Shown here in pieces: positions 1 through 9,656 of a DNA stretch of 64,000 nt. Each line of letters begins with the position of its first letter. Positions within the stretch are counted from its first letter, which is position 1. The DNA is from Phellopilus nigrolimitatus (taxonomy: Eukaryota > Basidiomycota > Agaricomycetes > Hymenochaetales > Hymenochaetaceae): the NCBI GenBank assembly GCA_021029095.1, contig JAJOHG010000097.1, positions 41,303 through 105,302 on the forward strand, in the 5' to 3' direction. A program made the position numbers and the translations under genes. Under the pieces are notes generated by a model. That model had not been told where the DNA came from. It did no database searches and was given only the letters and a program-made list of their open reading frames with translations.

Positions 1-264
1 CGTTTTCCTGTGATACGTGTTGACTTGAGCAAGTTTCTTCAATTCCGCCGTCGTTGGAGCTATCAAAAAAACTCGATACGACATTTTGCGCACAGGACTC
101 AAGTAGCTCTTTCTTGCTAAATGGTCTGAGGCTTATGAAAATGGACACTCTAAGACAGTGCCTCTCGAGCAGCAGTATTCAGCCGATTATCAGTCACCCT
201 CGGTTATGGGGCCGCGCCTACTAGATGGATTTCCCTCTCCTGAAGATAATGCGAAGCCATGGCA

Positions 265-1845
265 CGGACCTGTAGCATGCGCGGCAGAGTACAACGTTCT
301 TGCACGATGCGCATTTGTAGCGCGGCGCCGTCAGCGAGGTGTTGCAGATCGTACACTCGCTTATATTGTCTTGCTCTGCACCATCCAGACTACTCAGCAT
401 CCGCTAATATCGAGATCAAAAAGAGACGAGTCACGCACCGACGTCTTTCCACCCCGATGCGCTCCAAAGCTTCTCGAGGTACGCATGGCGGAAGTGGCCT
501 TTCTGCCTCGGCGCCGCGCGCCGCAGCTGGCTCAGCGTGCGCTGATCCTCCGGCGAGGCGGAGGTCGGCTCGTCGGGCGCTGCGCCGCCCGCCAGCGCAT
601 GCAGCACGCCGGCCGTCTCAAAGCAGCCCGGGCACAGCTCGTACCCGCCGTCGCCCGCGACCGTCGACGACGACGACGCGGACGACGCGGAGGGCGCGGA
701 GGGTGCGGAGGGGAGCGTGGGCAGCGGGCGCGGGCGCGCGGGGAACGGCTTACCATTCGTGTGTGCGCGCGGCGGGTACGCGAGCGGGTCGAACATTGAC
801 ACGTCGACGACGTCGGCGCGCGCCTTGCCCTTTCCGTCCGCATAACCGTTCGCATGGCCGTTCGCCCCGGCGCTCGCACGCGGGCGCGGCGTGCGCTCCC
901 CGCACGTCGAGCACACGTAGCGGAATGCGTCGAGCAAAACGCCGCACGCGGAGCAGTCCGTGCACGCGGGCGGCACGAGCTGTCGGACCTCGGGTGGGGT
1001 GTCTGCGGTGCGTGGAAGAGGGTCGGAGGTCGACGAGGACGCGGATTGGCGATTCGACGACGAGGAGGGGGAGGGATAGTCGGACGAGCCAGACTTGGAC
1101 TGGGTCTTCTGAGACGCAAGCCAGTGTAGTTTCGGATCGCGCCAGTCCGCGACGCGGTGGCTGCCGTGCTCGCCGATGCTGACGTCGTCGTGAGCAGCTG
1201 ACGCGGACGCGGCAGACGACGAGCTCCCGGAGGTGTACGTGTAATAGTAACGGCCATTGTCCTGCTGGAGTGCGAGGTCGCCGTCAAACGGGCTCTGCGC
1301 ATCCAGATTGTCGCCGCTCAGCGCAAGTGAGGAACCATTGGAGACGACAAACTCGGATGTCATGATGCCGTTGATAGCGCGCGACGTCTGGTCGCGCAGC
1401 CATTGCGTGTTTCGCTCGAAGGACTCGGAGGATTCGGACAACTTCAGCCGCTCGAAATCTGCAGAAGGATCCGCGGAGTACCACGCTTTTTTCTTAATAT
1501 TAGAACAAAACAAAACAAAAAACGAAACAGAGATTTGAACAACAAGGACGTACCATCGAACGCGCTTGCGTCAAACTCAGACTCCAATCCGGACAAGGAG
1601 TGGAAATCCTGCACTGTCGACCAGCTCCCGCCGTTCATGACTGTCTTCGTTTTTCTTAAAAAACAAGTAACCCGGTGTCCCTCGAGCTGACAGGGACGCT
1701 ATCATCCTCCGGCTCGGTGTGCACCGCCGATCCGAACGAAAGAGACAGCGAAGAGCCGCTGCTATTGCGGTTCTTGTATTCGTCCAAGCTCACGAGCGAC
1801 GAGGTGTCGGACAAACTTAGGCTGTCGTAGTCGACGCATGCGCAG
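265..1845 (-). pseudogene. ZZ-type zinc-finger protein, truncated and decayed
   Basis: Reading leftwards, 1840-1690 encodes an acidic/Ser-rich stretch (YDSLSLSDTSSLVSLDEYK) that runs into a stop. 1640-1540 and 1513-431 continue a Ser/Asp-rich chain. The latter carries a ZZ-like zinc-binding site, CSACGVLLDAFRYVCSTC, followed after a low-complexity insert by YELCPGCF. A second finger, CTICNTSLTAPRYKCASC then LCRACY, lies at about 345-270. Multiple ZZ fingers behind an N-terminal PB1 domain are known in fungal NBR1-type autophagy receptors, but no PB1 part is present: similarity to coding sequence ends near 1850, just before a minisatellite. I could not join the 1690 and 1640 blocks with standard splice sites, and the frame after the second finger stops. 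I therefore call it a gene fragment. The ZZ assignment is good; the NBR1 link is inference. It may continue past the left edge. Confidence 0.55.
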
Positions 1846-2039
1846 CGTTAAGCGCCTGCTTCCAAAGCTGCGTCCGGACATGATGGACTGTGCAGACGAG
1901 ACGGGGAGATTGTCTCGAAACCTCAGGAGCTGGGTTGGACGAGAGCGTGGGAACGAGGGCGAGTGTCCGCCCGATATCGCGTAACAGGACGAAGCAGAAC
2001 GTCGATCACAGTTTGCGGCTGTGTTACTACTAATTATTA

Positions 2040-2460
2040 AATTATAGTCTTTTTGTCGGATGATCTCGGATTTGAGGCATTCACCACTCATCGGTGAATG
2101 GTGAACGCCAGTCAAGTCCATTCACCGATCATTGCTCATTTATGAGGCTTTTTATTAGACTTGAATAGATAGAATTTCACTGTTCATCGATGACTGGTGA
2201 ACGCTCAAGTCGAAACACAATGTTCATTGATGATCACTGATGAACAATGAACCCAAGTCCCCATTCATTAATGATCACTAGTGATCACTAGTGAACGATG
2301 AAACCCAAGTGCCCATTCATCGACGATCACTAGTGATCACTAGTGATCATCGATGAATAGCTCTTAGACTTGGTTTTCACCAGTGATCACTAGTGATCAC
2401 TAGTGATCATCGATGATCATCGATGATCATCACCATCTCAAGTCTAAGTCCACTATTTTG
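2040..2460. repeat. Palindromic minisatellite (TGATCACTAGTGATCA core)
   Basis: An AT-rich tract in which the 10-bp word TGATCACTAG and its variant TGATCATCGA are iterated. Near-perfect runs lie at 2272-2294, 2324-2350 and 2382-2432. They are separated by a recurring linker of the type AACCCAAGT.CCCATTCAT, with CTTGAG/CTCAAGT motifs at 2150-2215 and 2437. The core is self-complementary, so each run can fold as a hairpin. The tract abuts the truncated ends of two genes: the ZZ-finger fragment on the left and the F1 paralogue on the right, whose last codons it supplies. Confidence 0.85.
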
Positions 2461-3612
2461 TCCAGTAACGACCGTCAAATGTAACGGATAATCCTGTGTA
2501 CCGTGTTCCTCATTGCCAATGTCGTGGCCACAGAGTGTGAGCTTCTTCAATGCATAATCCTCACAGGGCTGAAAAAGCCAGCGTAGATATTGCTCAGACG
2601 ATTCGTCCGCTTTCCCTGCAAAGTCGATTTCTGTGAGTTTCGAGCATGGTGGCAGTTTGCTGAGGAAGTCAGGAATGGTAGATGGAGAAGCCTCGGGGCA
2701 CGTCCAGTCGGTGAGTTTCAAACGCCTAAGTGACCGCATCCGCGCAACAGTCTCGCAAAGGTCGGGCAGCTGTCGAGACAATCCATATGCGCTTCCGACG
2801 TTCAATTGCTTCAAGTCCTGAAAATCCGCTAGGCTGCGAATGGCATCGATAACATGTGGGCCAAATTCATCTGCGTTGAAGGGCGCCCAAATTACAAGGG
2901 TTGTGACATTCGGGGCTACGTGCGGCAGCGCAGCGAGGAGAGCAAACATCTCGTCAGATCTGTCTTCATCTTTTTCGTGGGATTCGAAGTTTGGCATTGC
3001 GAACTGGATATGCCGAGTCCAGGGACCAAAGAGAGGGTTGCGGAATAGAGAGTGCAAGCCGAGGCTCCCAATAGTTTGCACTCCTCGTCGCATGACGCGC
3101 TGCACTGAATTGGTCCACGATCGGTGCACAAGACACATGCTCCTGAGGGTCTCGAGATCATTGTGCAGGAAATTCACATGTGTCGAATACGTGAAACGAT
3201 TTCCACCTTTCCGGTTGAATAAAAATCTATTGAGATCTACGGGTAGATCTGCGGTAATCGTGTCCACGACAAGATCCACGATGGTTAATGGAATAGGTGT
3301 GGTCAGTGTGGCAGTCAGAGCCGATTGCGGCCAGGAGCGCTCGTGGGCGGTCTGACGTCTGCTGTCCGCGATTTGGCACAGAACGTCTACGCCGCTCGTA
3401 AATGATATCTCGTCGATTTTGAATGCGGGATCCCGGTGTAGTCGAAGTAAATCGTCGAAGACGGACAGAGAGAGTTGAGGGCGTTCCTGCCCACCAAACA
3501 ATAAGGATGCCAACAAAGCATCTGATTCAGATTTGAATCGGACTCGGGCTTGCGAGTCTGTATCGACGAAATAAGGGCCAGGTGTGGATCCAGATGTGGT
3601 TGTCAGTGTCAT
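2407..3612 (-). CDS. F-box-like/LRR family protein F1, C-terminally truncated
   Basis: Intronless member of the F1-F8 family (see F3 for the domain layout). The start at 3612 is chosen because its context, CAGCTATGAC-like, and the following residues (TSGSTPGPYFVDTDSQ) align with the starts of all paralogues; the frame is open to 3714. The N-terminal module, F-box-like segment (CLVHRSWTNSVQRVMRRG) and first LRRs are intact. Similarity stops after EEHGTQDYPLHL, about 130 residues short of the family end. The last residues (MIIDDHR) are encoded by the palindromic minisatellite, where a stop is met. The product, about 400 residues against about 530, is probably a defective allele-like copy. The 3' replacement is seen directly; loss of function is inferred. 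Confidence 0.8.
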   Translation of the reverse strand: MTLTTTSGSTPGPYFVDTDSQARVRFKSESDALLASLLFGGQERPQLSLSVFDDLLRLHRDPAFKIDEISFTSGVDVLCQIADSRRQTAHERSWPQSALTATLTTPIPLTIVDLVVDTITADLPVDLNRFLFNRKGGNRFTYSTHVNFLHNDLETLRSMCLVHRSWTNSVQRVMRRGVQTIGSLGLHSLFRNPLFGPWTRHIQFAMPNFESHEKDEDRSDEMFALLAALPHVAPNVTTLVIWAPFNADEFGPHVIDAIRSLADFQDLKQLNVGSAYGLSRQLPDLCETVARMRSLRRLKLTDWTCPEASPSTIPDFLSKLPPCSKLTEIDFAGKADESSEQYLRWLFQPCEDYALKKLTLCGHDIGNEEHGTQDYPLHLTVVTGQNSGLRLEMVMIIDDHR

Positions 3613-4440
3613 AGCTATATGATCAATGCCGGTAGGCTGTGTTGTTGTTTGTCCATTTGTTATCCAGCTGGTCCAATCAACACAGATTATTTCCTCATCC
3701 AGTGAAAAGCGCATAAACCAATATGTAACTACTTTCTGCCGTCTACTTCAAGTTTTCGATTTGTTGAACCAAGGTAAAAGCCTGTTGAATGCAATGTTAG
3801 CAGCGTCTCTAAATCGTTCTGTTAGAATTTCTGCAAAACTGTTTCGGAAATCGGGTATATTAGTAAGCATATAGGGCCGTGGGCCCACTGACCTCGCCCC
3901 TCGTATTTCAACAGGCCCCGCCTGAAAGAAAGACACATATTCGATATTCTCGCATGAAGAACTATTTCGCTTTCCTTTTCCGACTATGAATCTTTATGTT
4001 CGGGCTTTACATACGGGCCTCGGATTTCTCGACACATAAGCGGACCTACTTGCCATCGAAGTGGAAATGACCATGAAAGAACACCAGCGGTTTCTTTGAT
4101 TGCTCTCATACGACCCACGATGTCTGAAGTCTGTTCCAGACGGAGCACCGACAGTGTACCAAATAAATACAGTAGGCAAGCAGACGATGAACGGGGACGT
4201 GATTAGCTCTGATTGAAATTCCCCGGAATGCTTAAGTAGACCTGCAGTCTTGAGTCAGCAAGTCACTCGAGGTTACGACGAGTACCGAAATCTGTTTAAA
4301 TGAGGTAGCCATGATCCCTTATGTGGTCTCACCATATAATATGTGTACCACCGTTAGCGGTCATCTACACATTCCACATCCTTATCCCTACTATTTCCAT
4401 TCTAGCAGATGACTGAAACGCGTACGATCCGAACGCACTA
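3613..4440. other. F1 upstream region, duplicate of the F7 upstream region
   Basis: No gene seen. 4110-4440 aligns well by eye with 37555-37880 upstream of F7 (shared words include AATAAATACAGTAGGCAAGCA and the ATGTGGT..CTCACCATAT / GTGTACCAC block). 3950-4030 carries the CATACGGGCCTCG segment that recurs 5' of nearly every F paralogue. It therefore marks duplicated promoter-side DNA, not an independent gene. Confidence 0.6.
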
Positions 4441-4503
4441 GGGATCGTTTCACTGCTTCTCGGCCGCGCGAAAAACAAATTTCACCCTGCAGCTCGCAAC
4501 GGA

Positions 4504-4523
4504 CCCCCCCCCCCCCCCCCCCC
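4504..4523. repeat. 20-bp poly-C homopolymer
   Basis: Twenty consecutive C, sitting at the left border of the small inverted transcription-factor fragment. Homopolymers this long are prone to slippage and to read or assembly error, so its exact length should not be trusted. Confidence 0.9.
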
Positions 4524-4579
4524 GCAGCCCGGCACGACCCCGACACGGGGGCCGGGGCCGCGCCCGGGTGCCACGGGGA

Positions 4580-4810
4580 GGCGCGCTGCGTGCAGGTCAT
4601 CGCGCTTGTGAAGAGCCTCGTACCACGACTCGAGGACGGGCACGCGCTCGCAGCATACGTCTTTGATACGTCTCCGCGCAGCAGCGCTCCGCATGAACCT
4701 GCGCCTGGGGCGGCTGGCCGAGCTTCGCCCGCACGGCGCGCAGACGTATGCGTTGCAGAGTCGGGCTTCGGTCTATGCATTCTGGGAGGTTATGTGGCAT
4801 GAGGAGCATG
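4580..4810 (+). pseudogene. Short inverted fragment of the Zn2Cys6 TF gene
   Basis: The plus strand reads QVIALVKSL followed, after a small deletion, by a Ser/Thr/His-rich stretch. It corresponds to the AQVIALVKSLAFPYHDSSTG region near the C-terminus of the intact factor at 15788-18888. About 100 bp are recognisable (about 4585-4700); the rest is GC-rich and unassigned. It is opposite in orientation to the longer fragment at 5220-6340, so the two were not produced by one simple duplication. Confidence 0.6.
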
Positions 4811-4979
4811 CGTTAGCAGAAGCTCGGCTGTATGTAAGTATACGCATAGGCCAAATCAGCAGTCGGGCTCAAACTAACGCACGAATGAATGGCCCATGTT
4901 TTTTATTACTTTTATTTATTTTCTACACCGTGATTTTGTATGGCCTGGTTCACACAGCACCGGAGACGGAGAACTTTGC

Positions 4980-6340
4980 AGAGACGAGTCGGCATGCCGA
5001 CGCGAAACAGGGAGTTTTTTTGCATTCGTCTAGGCCTATCTATGTACATATCCCTGCACGCGCTGATCTACTACAGCGCCCCGCAGCCTCTACCGAAGCG
5101 CCGTCCCTCCTCCCTCCCTTTAGATTTTAGATAGACAGGCAAGGAATAATAACACACCCATCTCCGTCCCACAAAAAAAGGGCAAAAGCAAAAGTAAAAA
5201 CAAAAGGAATCTTCTTAAAAAGGAGCGCCCACTCGCTCTGGCCGAAGCGCACCGACGCGCCCCACATCGCGACGTCCTTCCCTCCGCCCGCGCCGACGGC
5301 GGGGGCGTCGGCAGGCCCGGCATCGCGCCGGGGAACGCACCGCTGCCGCCCGGCCCGCCGAAGTAGCCCATCTCCGCGCCCGGAGAGACGAAGTCCGGTG
5401 AGCTGCGGCGGCATGTACGGCTCCATGCCCGCGGCGAGCCCTGCGGGGAACGCGCGGCGCAGCGTGCCTGGAGAGTCCAAGCTGCGAGTGCGTGCCCGTG
5501 CTCGAGTCGTCGTACGGGAACGCGAGGCTCTTCACGAGCGCGATGACCTGCGCCCTCCGCGCCTCGCCCCCGCCACCCTCCCCCGCACAGCCCGCTCCGG
5601 GCGCCGAGTCGGGGGCATACAGAGGGGCGAGCATGTCGCCCGCCTTGTCCGCGATGGGCACGCCGCGCGCGCGCGCGAGGAGCGCGCGCACGCGGCGCAC
5701 GTTCGCGTGGAAGAGGCCCGCACCGGGCTGCTCGGGTCCGCCGCGAGCTGCAGCGCGAAGAACATCACGGCCGAGAAGCAGTGGAATGGGCCCCAGTGCG
5801 TGTGGGAGCCGACCCAGCCCGCGGCCGCGCCGCCGTCGTCGGGAGAGGAGGCGGAGGCGGCGGGCGTCGCCTGCACGACGAGCTGGATAAGCCGGTAGTC
5901 GGTGCTCGCAGCGGTGTCGAGCGCTTGCGCGGTGCGCGCGTGGTGCTCGTGGCTCTGGCTCTGGGCCTGCGGCAGTGGCGGCGGGCCTCCCACGCCACCG
6001 AGGAGGCTTTGAAGCCCCTTTATGGGAGGCAGCGGCGGCGGCGTGGTCGCGAACGCGGCCGGTTCAGCGTGAAGCGGACGTGGTATAACGACGTGCGGAT
6101 GGGCACGCCGAGGCGCTTGTCAGCCGGTATGGGGCTCGCGAGCGTGCGCGCGAGGCTGTACTCGCCCACTGGCCGCCCCACATGATGTCAGATCATAAAT
6201 CTCAGAAAAACAGAGAAGGGAGGCGCGCGCGCACGCATGGTCGAGCTCCGGCGGGAGGTCCTTCATCCACGCGACGAGCGCCTTGTCGAGCGCGAGCTCG
6301 CGCGCGTACGACACGGACCGGATCGAGACGGCGTCGAAGC
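4980..6340 (-). pseudogene. Zn2Cys6 TF pseudogene copy 1 (C-terminal half)
   Basis: Frame-shifted copy of the C-terminal half of the factor at 15788-18888. Matching blocks in order are DAVSIRSVSYARELALDKAL (6328-6270), LPPELDHAC, RTAQALDTAAS, GGAAAGWVGSHTHWGPFHCF (5830-5775), NVRRVRALLARARGVPIADK (5705-5645) and ARRAQVIALVKSLAFPYDDS (5560-5505). The blocks fall in different frames and include stops, and the DNA-binding N-terminus and the start of the fungal TF domain are absent. 4980-5215 matches the 3' flank of the intact gene (15550-15720). The 5' junction at about 6328 joins it to a copy of the MFS transporter tail. Confidence 0.85.
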
Positions 6341-6873
6341 TCCGCAGCTGTTTCGCTGGGAGCGGCGCCTGCCTTTGGCTTAGAAGAACGTAGCGAAAAA
6401 GTAATGGTACATCGGTGAAGGAGGAACATAGACGTACCATTTGGGTATAGGCACTCATCTACCATTTCCGACGATACAATCAGGCGTAGAATTCGACATA
6501 GAATGTTCATTCGGTATTTATTTTCGTTAGGAGCAGTAAGTGAGACCGCTGGTTCTCTCTCATGGCCGTTTCCACTTCGAGGGAAGGACCGCTTATGTGT
6601 CAAGAGACTCGAGGCCCGTATGTAAAGCCCGAATGTAAAGATTCACAGTCGGAAAAGGACAGGGGAATAGGGTTCATACATTGAATATGCGTCTTTGTTT
6701 CAAATGGTGCGATTCAGAGAAGCTGGTGATATTGCATGGAACAGGCTTTCAGCTTCGTTCAGATTCAGAAAGGAATTACATAATGGTTCACGTCAGATGA
6801 ATACAAACAAAAGGGCAAACAACAACATCGAGCACGCGTAGTCTATCACTGTATCAGCCTCGATCATACAGCT
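6341..6873. other. Duplicated MFS-tail/F-box promoter segment
   Basis: 6340-6380 (minus strand) matches the last exon of the MFS gene at 47715-47760 (AGCCAAAGGCAGGC..CAGCGAA). 6440-6680 matches DNA 5' of F6 (33480-33660) and F8 (47400-47540), including a GAATGTTCATTCG.. word and a ..AAGATTCACAGTCGGAAAAG block. No independent gene. It serves as the upstream region of F2. Confidence 0.6.
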
Positions 6874-8454
6874 ATGACAGCCACATCTGGACCCGAGAAT
6901 GGCTCTTATTTCGTCGATACAGACTCACAAGCCCGTGTCCGATTCAAATCTGAATCAGATGCTTTGTTGGCATCCTTATTGTTTGCAGGGCAAAAACGCC
7001 CTCAGTTCTCTCTATCCGTCTTCGACGATTTACTTCGATTACTCCGGGATCCCACATTCAAGATCGAGGAAATCTCCTTTACGAGCGGCGTAGATGTTCT
7101 GTGCCAAATTGCGGACAGCAGACGTCAGATTGCGCACGAGCGCTCCTGGCCACAATCGGCTCTGACTGCCCCAGCACTGACACCTGTTCCTTTAATCATC
7201 GTGGATCTTGTTGTGGACACGATTACCGCAGATCTATCTGTAGACGCCAGCAGCTTCTCGGTCCACCGGGAAGATCGAAATCGTGTTACGCATTCAACAC
7301 ATGTGAATTTCCTGAATGAGGATGTCGAGACCCTCAGGCGCATGTGTCTTGTGCACCGATCGTGGACCAGCTCAGTGCAGCGCGTCATGCGACGAGGAGT
7401 GCAAGTTATTGGGAGCTTTGGCTTGTACTCCCTATTCCGCAACCCTCTCTTTGGTCCCTGGACTCGGCATATCTGCTTCGACATGCCCAACCTGCAGTAT
7501 CACACAAAAGCAGAAAACAGACCTGACGAAATGTTTGCTCTCCTCGCTGCGCTGCCGCACGTTACCCCGAATGTCGAAACCCTTGCAGTCTGGGCACCCT
7601 TCGATGCAGATGAGTATGGCCCACATGTTATCGATGCCATTCGCAGCCTAGCGTATTTTCAGGACTTGAAGCAGTTGACCGTCGGAAGCGTATATGGATT
7701 GTCTCGGCAGCTGCCCGACCTTTGCGAGACTGTTGCACGGATGCCGTCACTTAAACGTCTGAAACTCATCTATTGGATGTGCCCCGATGCTTCTCCATCT
7801 ACCATCCCTGACTTCCTCGGAAAATTGTCGCCATGCTCCGAACTCACAGACATCGAATTTAAAGGGAAAGCAGGCAAACTGTCTGAGCAATATCTACGCT
7901 GGCTTTTCCGGCCCTGTAAGGACTATGCATTGAAGATGCTTACACTCCGTGGTTCTGATTTTATCAGTAAGGAACACGGAATACAGGATTATTCATTGCC
8001 TCTGGTCATTCGGCCGGCGCTTCCTCAGCTCGAGACATTGACGCTTGTCCTAGACAGTTCTTCTGCTGAAATCAAAGAAGTGTACGATATCTTTCCTTTC
8101 TGCACGAAATTGCGCTCCCTGAGGTTGTTCTTCCTCCAACGCGGCAACTTTCCTTTGTTCCTTAAGTCAGTATATTCACTACTGCTTCCCAATTCGCTCG
8201 AAGAGCTGCACATCACTATGGGCATCAAAGACAATATAGGTAATTGGGACGTATTGGATGGCTGGGATACGCGCTTCGTTGAGATTCTCAACACGCTCCC
8301 CAGTTTACGTGCATTGACGGTGTCTCAAAATCAGTACCTGGCTCATTGGGACGGGCCGGATGGTGGGAACTACGTGGATAACTTTCCCTCAAACCTGCCC
8401 GAGACCGAACACCATTGCGCAGAGCACAGGATCAATCTCGTCTTTTATGTTTAG
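6874..8454 (+). CDS. F-box-like/LRR family protein F2
   Basis: Intact single-exon gene of 526 residues with the same layout as F3. The N-terminal module is present (YFVDTDSQARVRFKSES at 12-28), the F-box-like segment contains RRMCLVHRSWTSSVQRVMRR, the PLFGPWTRHI linker follows, then LRRs. The C-terminus (HRINLVFYV) differs from that of F3 and F6 (LVQRPRR). The start follows the family context CAGCTATGAC. The downstream DNA (8460-8760) matches the 3' flank of F8 rather than that of F3, so F2 and F8 share a recent flank history. The function is inferred as an SCF substrate receptor; the F-box is divergent. Confidence 0.85.
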   Translation: MTATSGPENGSYFVDTDSQARVRFKSESDALLASLLFAGQKRPQFSLSVFDDLLRLLRDPTFKIEEISFTSGVDVLCQIADSRRQIAHERSWPQSALTAPALTPVPLIIVDLVVDTITADLSVDASSFSVHREDRNRVTHSTHVNFLNEDVETLRRMCLVHRSWTSSVQRVMRRGVQVIGSFGLYSLFRNPLFGPWTRHICFDMPNLQYHTKAENRPDEMFALLAALPHVTPNVETLAVWAPFDADEYGPHVIDAIRSLAYFQDLKQLTVGSVYGLSRQLPDLCETVARMPSLKRLKLIYWMCPDASPSTIPDFLGKLSPCSELTDIEFKGKAGKLSEQYLRWLFRPCKDYALKMLTLRGSDFISKEHGIQDYSLPLVIRPALPQLETLTLVLDSSSAEIKEVYDIFPFCTKLRSLRLFFLQRGNFPLFLKSVYSLLLPNSLEELHITMGIKDNIGNWDVLDGWDTRFVEILNTLPSLRALTVSQNQYLAHWDGPDGGNYVDNFPSNLPETEHHCAEHRINLVFYV

Positions 8455-9656
8455 CGGTCCGCATACAGGATCCGGATCGCAGTCGGCATGATCTAGGTCG
8501 GCGTTTCCTAGAGATAGAGAAGTGGAGAATGCGGAATTATGATCTTTTGCTCTAGAATTGACGTTCCTGACCGGTGTCGGCTTTTCGCGTTCCTATTTGT
8601 GAATTGCGAGTGGGGAGAGCTTGGGAGCAATACGGGAACGTTTGACGAACCTTTTTCAGGTCCCTTGTCGGGTATTGGCTACGCTTGCTTTATCAAACGC
8701 GAATGGTCCACGAATTCCATATGACGAGTACATATTCATATATACAGTATAAGCAATCCAGCCAAACATATCCACCCAATGATTGTCCTGAGATTAGTCC
8801 CATTCGTTGAAAGAGATGTCCTGTCGTTGCGTCAGATCCCCGTGCGTCAAAGTCGTAATTGATCGTCAAAAGTGTAAGTAAGGGGGCGAAATAGCAAATT
8901 ATACATTCGGGACATACACACGAGCCATGCCTTGGGTGAGTACACAGGAGAAAAAAATGTAAAAGGCCTTTCCAAAGATTCAGTCCTTGTGTTATTGCGG
9001 AGGTACGGTAGGTAGATGGAGCTTGAGAAAGTCATACATGCAAACGCGCAGAACGAGCTTTTGCGATCAATTCTCCTCCGTTCTGCATGAATTAAGCTGG
9101 TATGTGCTCGGATGATATGGGGCTGGGAGGTCCACTTTGTCAATTTTATAATTTCACCCTCAAAGTACCAGAATAACGGCCTTACACTGCTGTTCTGATA
9201 CGTTGAGGACGAAATTAAAAACTCGACAAAGTAGACCTCCCTGCCCCATATCACCAGAGAGTTTACCAGCTTAAATCGTGCAAAACGGGTGAGAGTTGAG
9301 CTCAAAATCTCGTTCTGTAACTTTTCTTTCATTCATGAGCCGCAAAAATTCCGTTTTTGGTAGACATGTAAACAGCTACAACTTTTACGGTTCGAGGCCC
9401 GTATGTAAAGACTCACGGCCGGAAAAGGACAGCGAAATAATTTCTCATACGAGACAATCGAATAACCATCTCTAATTTAGATGGGACGATCCAGAAAAGC
9501 TGCTGGCACTGCATCGAACAGGCTTTCAGTTTGGTTCAGAAAACCATAAAACGCAGAAAGAAGTTACATAATGGTTATGTCAGATGAATACAAATAAAAG
9601 GGCAAACAACAACAACGAGCAACACGTAGTAGCCTATCCGCCTTGATCACACAGCT
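8455..9656. other. F2-F3 spacer with unoccupied transposon site
   Basis: No gene seen. The first 600 bp are the family 3' flank (GACAATCATTGGGTG.. words in reverse orientation elsewhere, TTGCGGAGGTACGGTAGG at 8996). At 9030-9045 it reads GAGAAAGTCATAC directly followed by ATGCAAACGCGCAG. In the F3-F4 and F6-F5 spacers this exact point is interrupted by a DNA transposon, so this copy represents the empty site. A foldback element follows at 9048-9318. Confidence 0.7.
9048..9318. mobile_element. Foldback (inverted-repeat) element, copy 1
   Basis: About 270 bp whose two halves are imperfect reverse complements. The left arm starts GCAGAACGAG and includes AAGCTGGTA and GATATGGGGCTGGGAGG. The right arm ends CCCCATATCACC, ..TACCAGCTTAAAT, CTCGTTCTG. 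The arms are about 120 bp around a loop near 9180. There are no coding features. Copies sit at the same relative position 5' of F4 (13027-13298) and between F5 and F6 (30173-30432), so they were carried along by the segmental duplications. The structure suggests a non-autonomous foldback MITE; target-site duplication is not clear. Confidence 0.65.
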
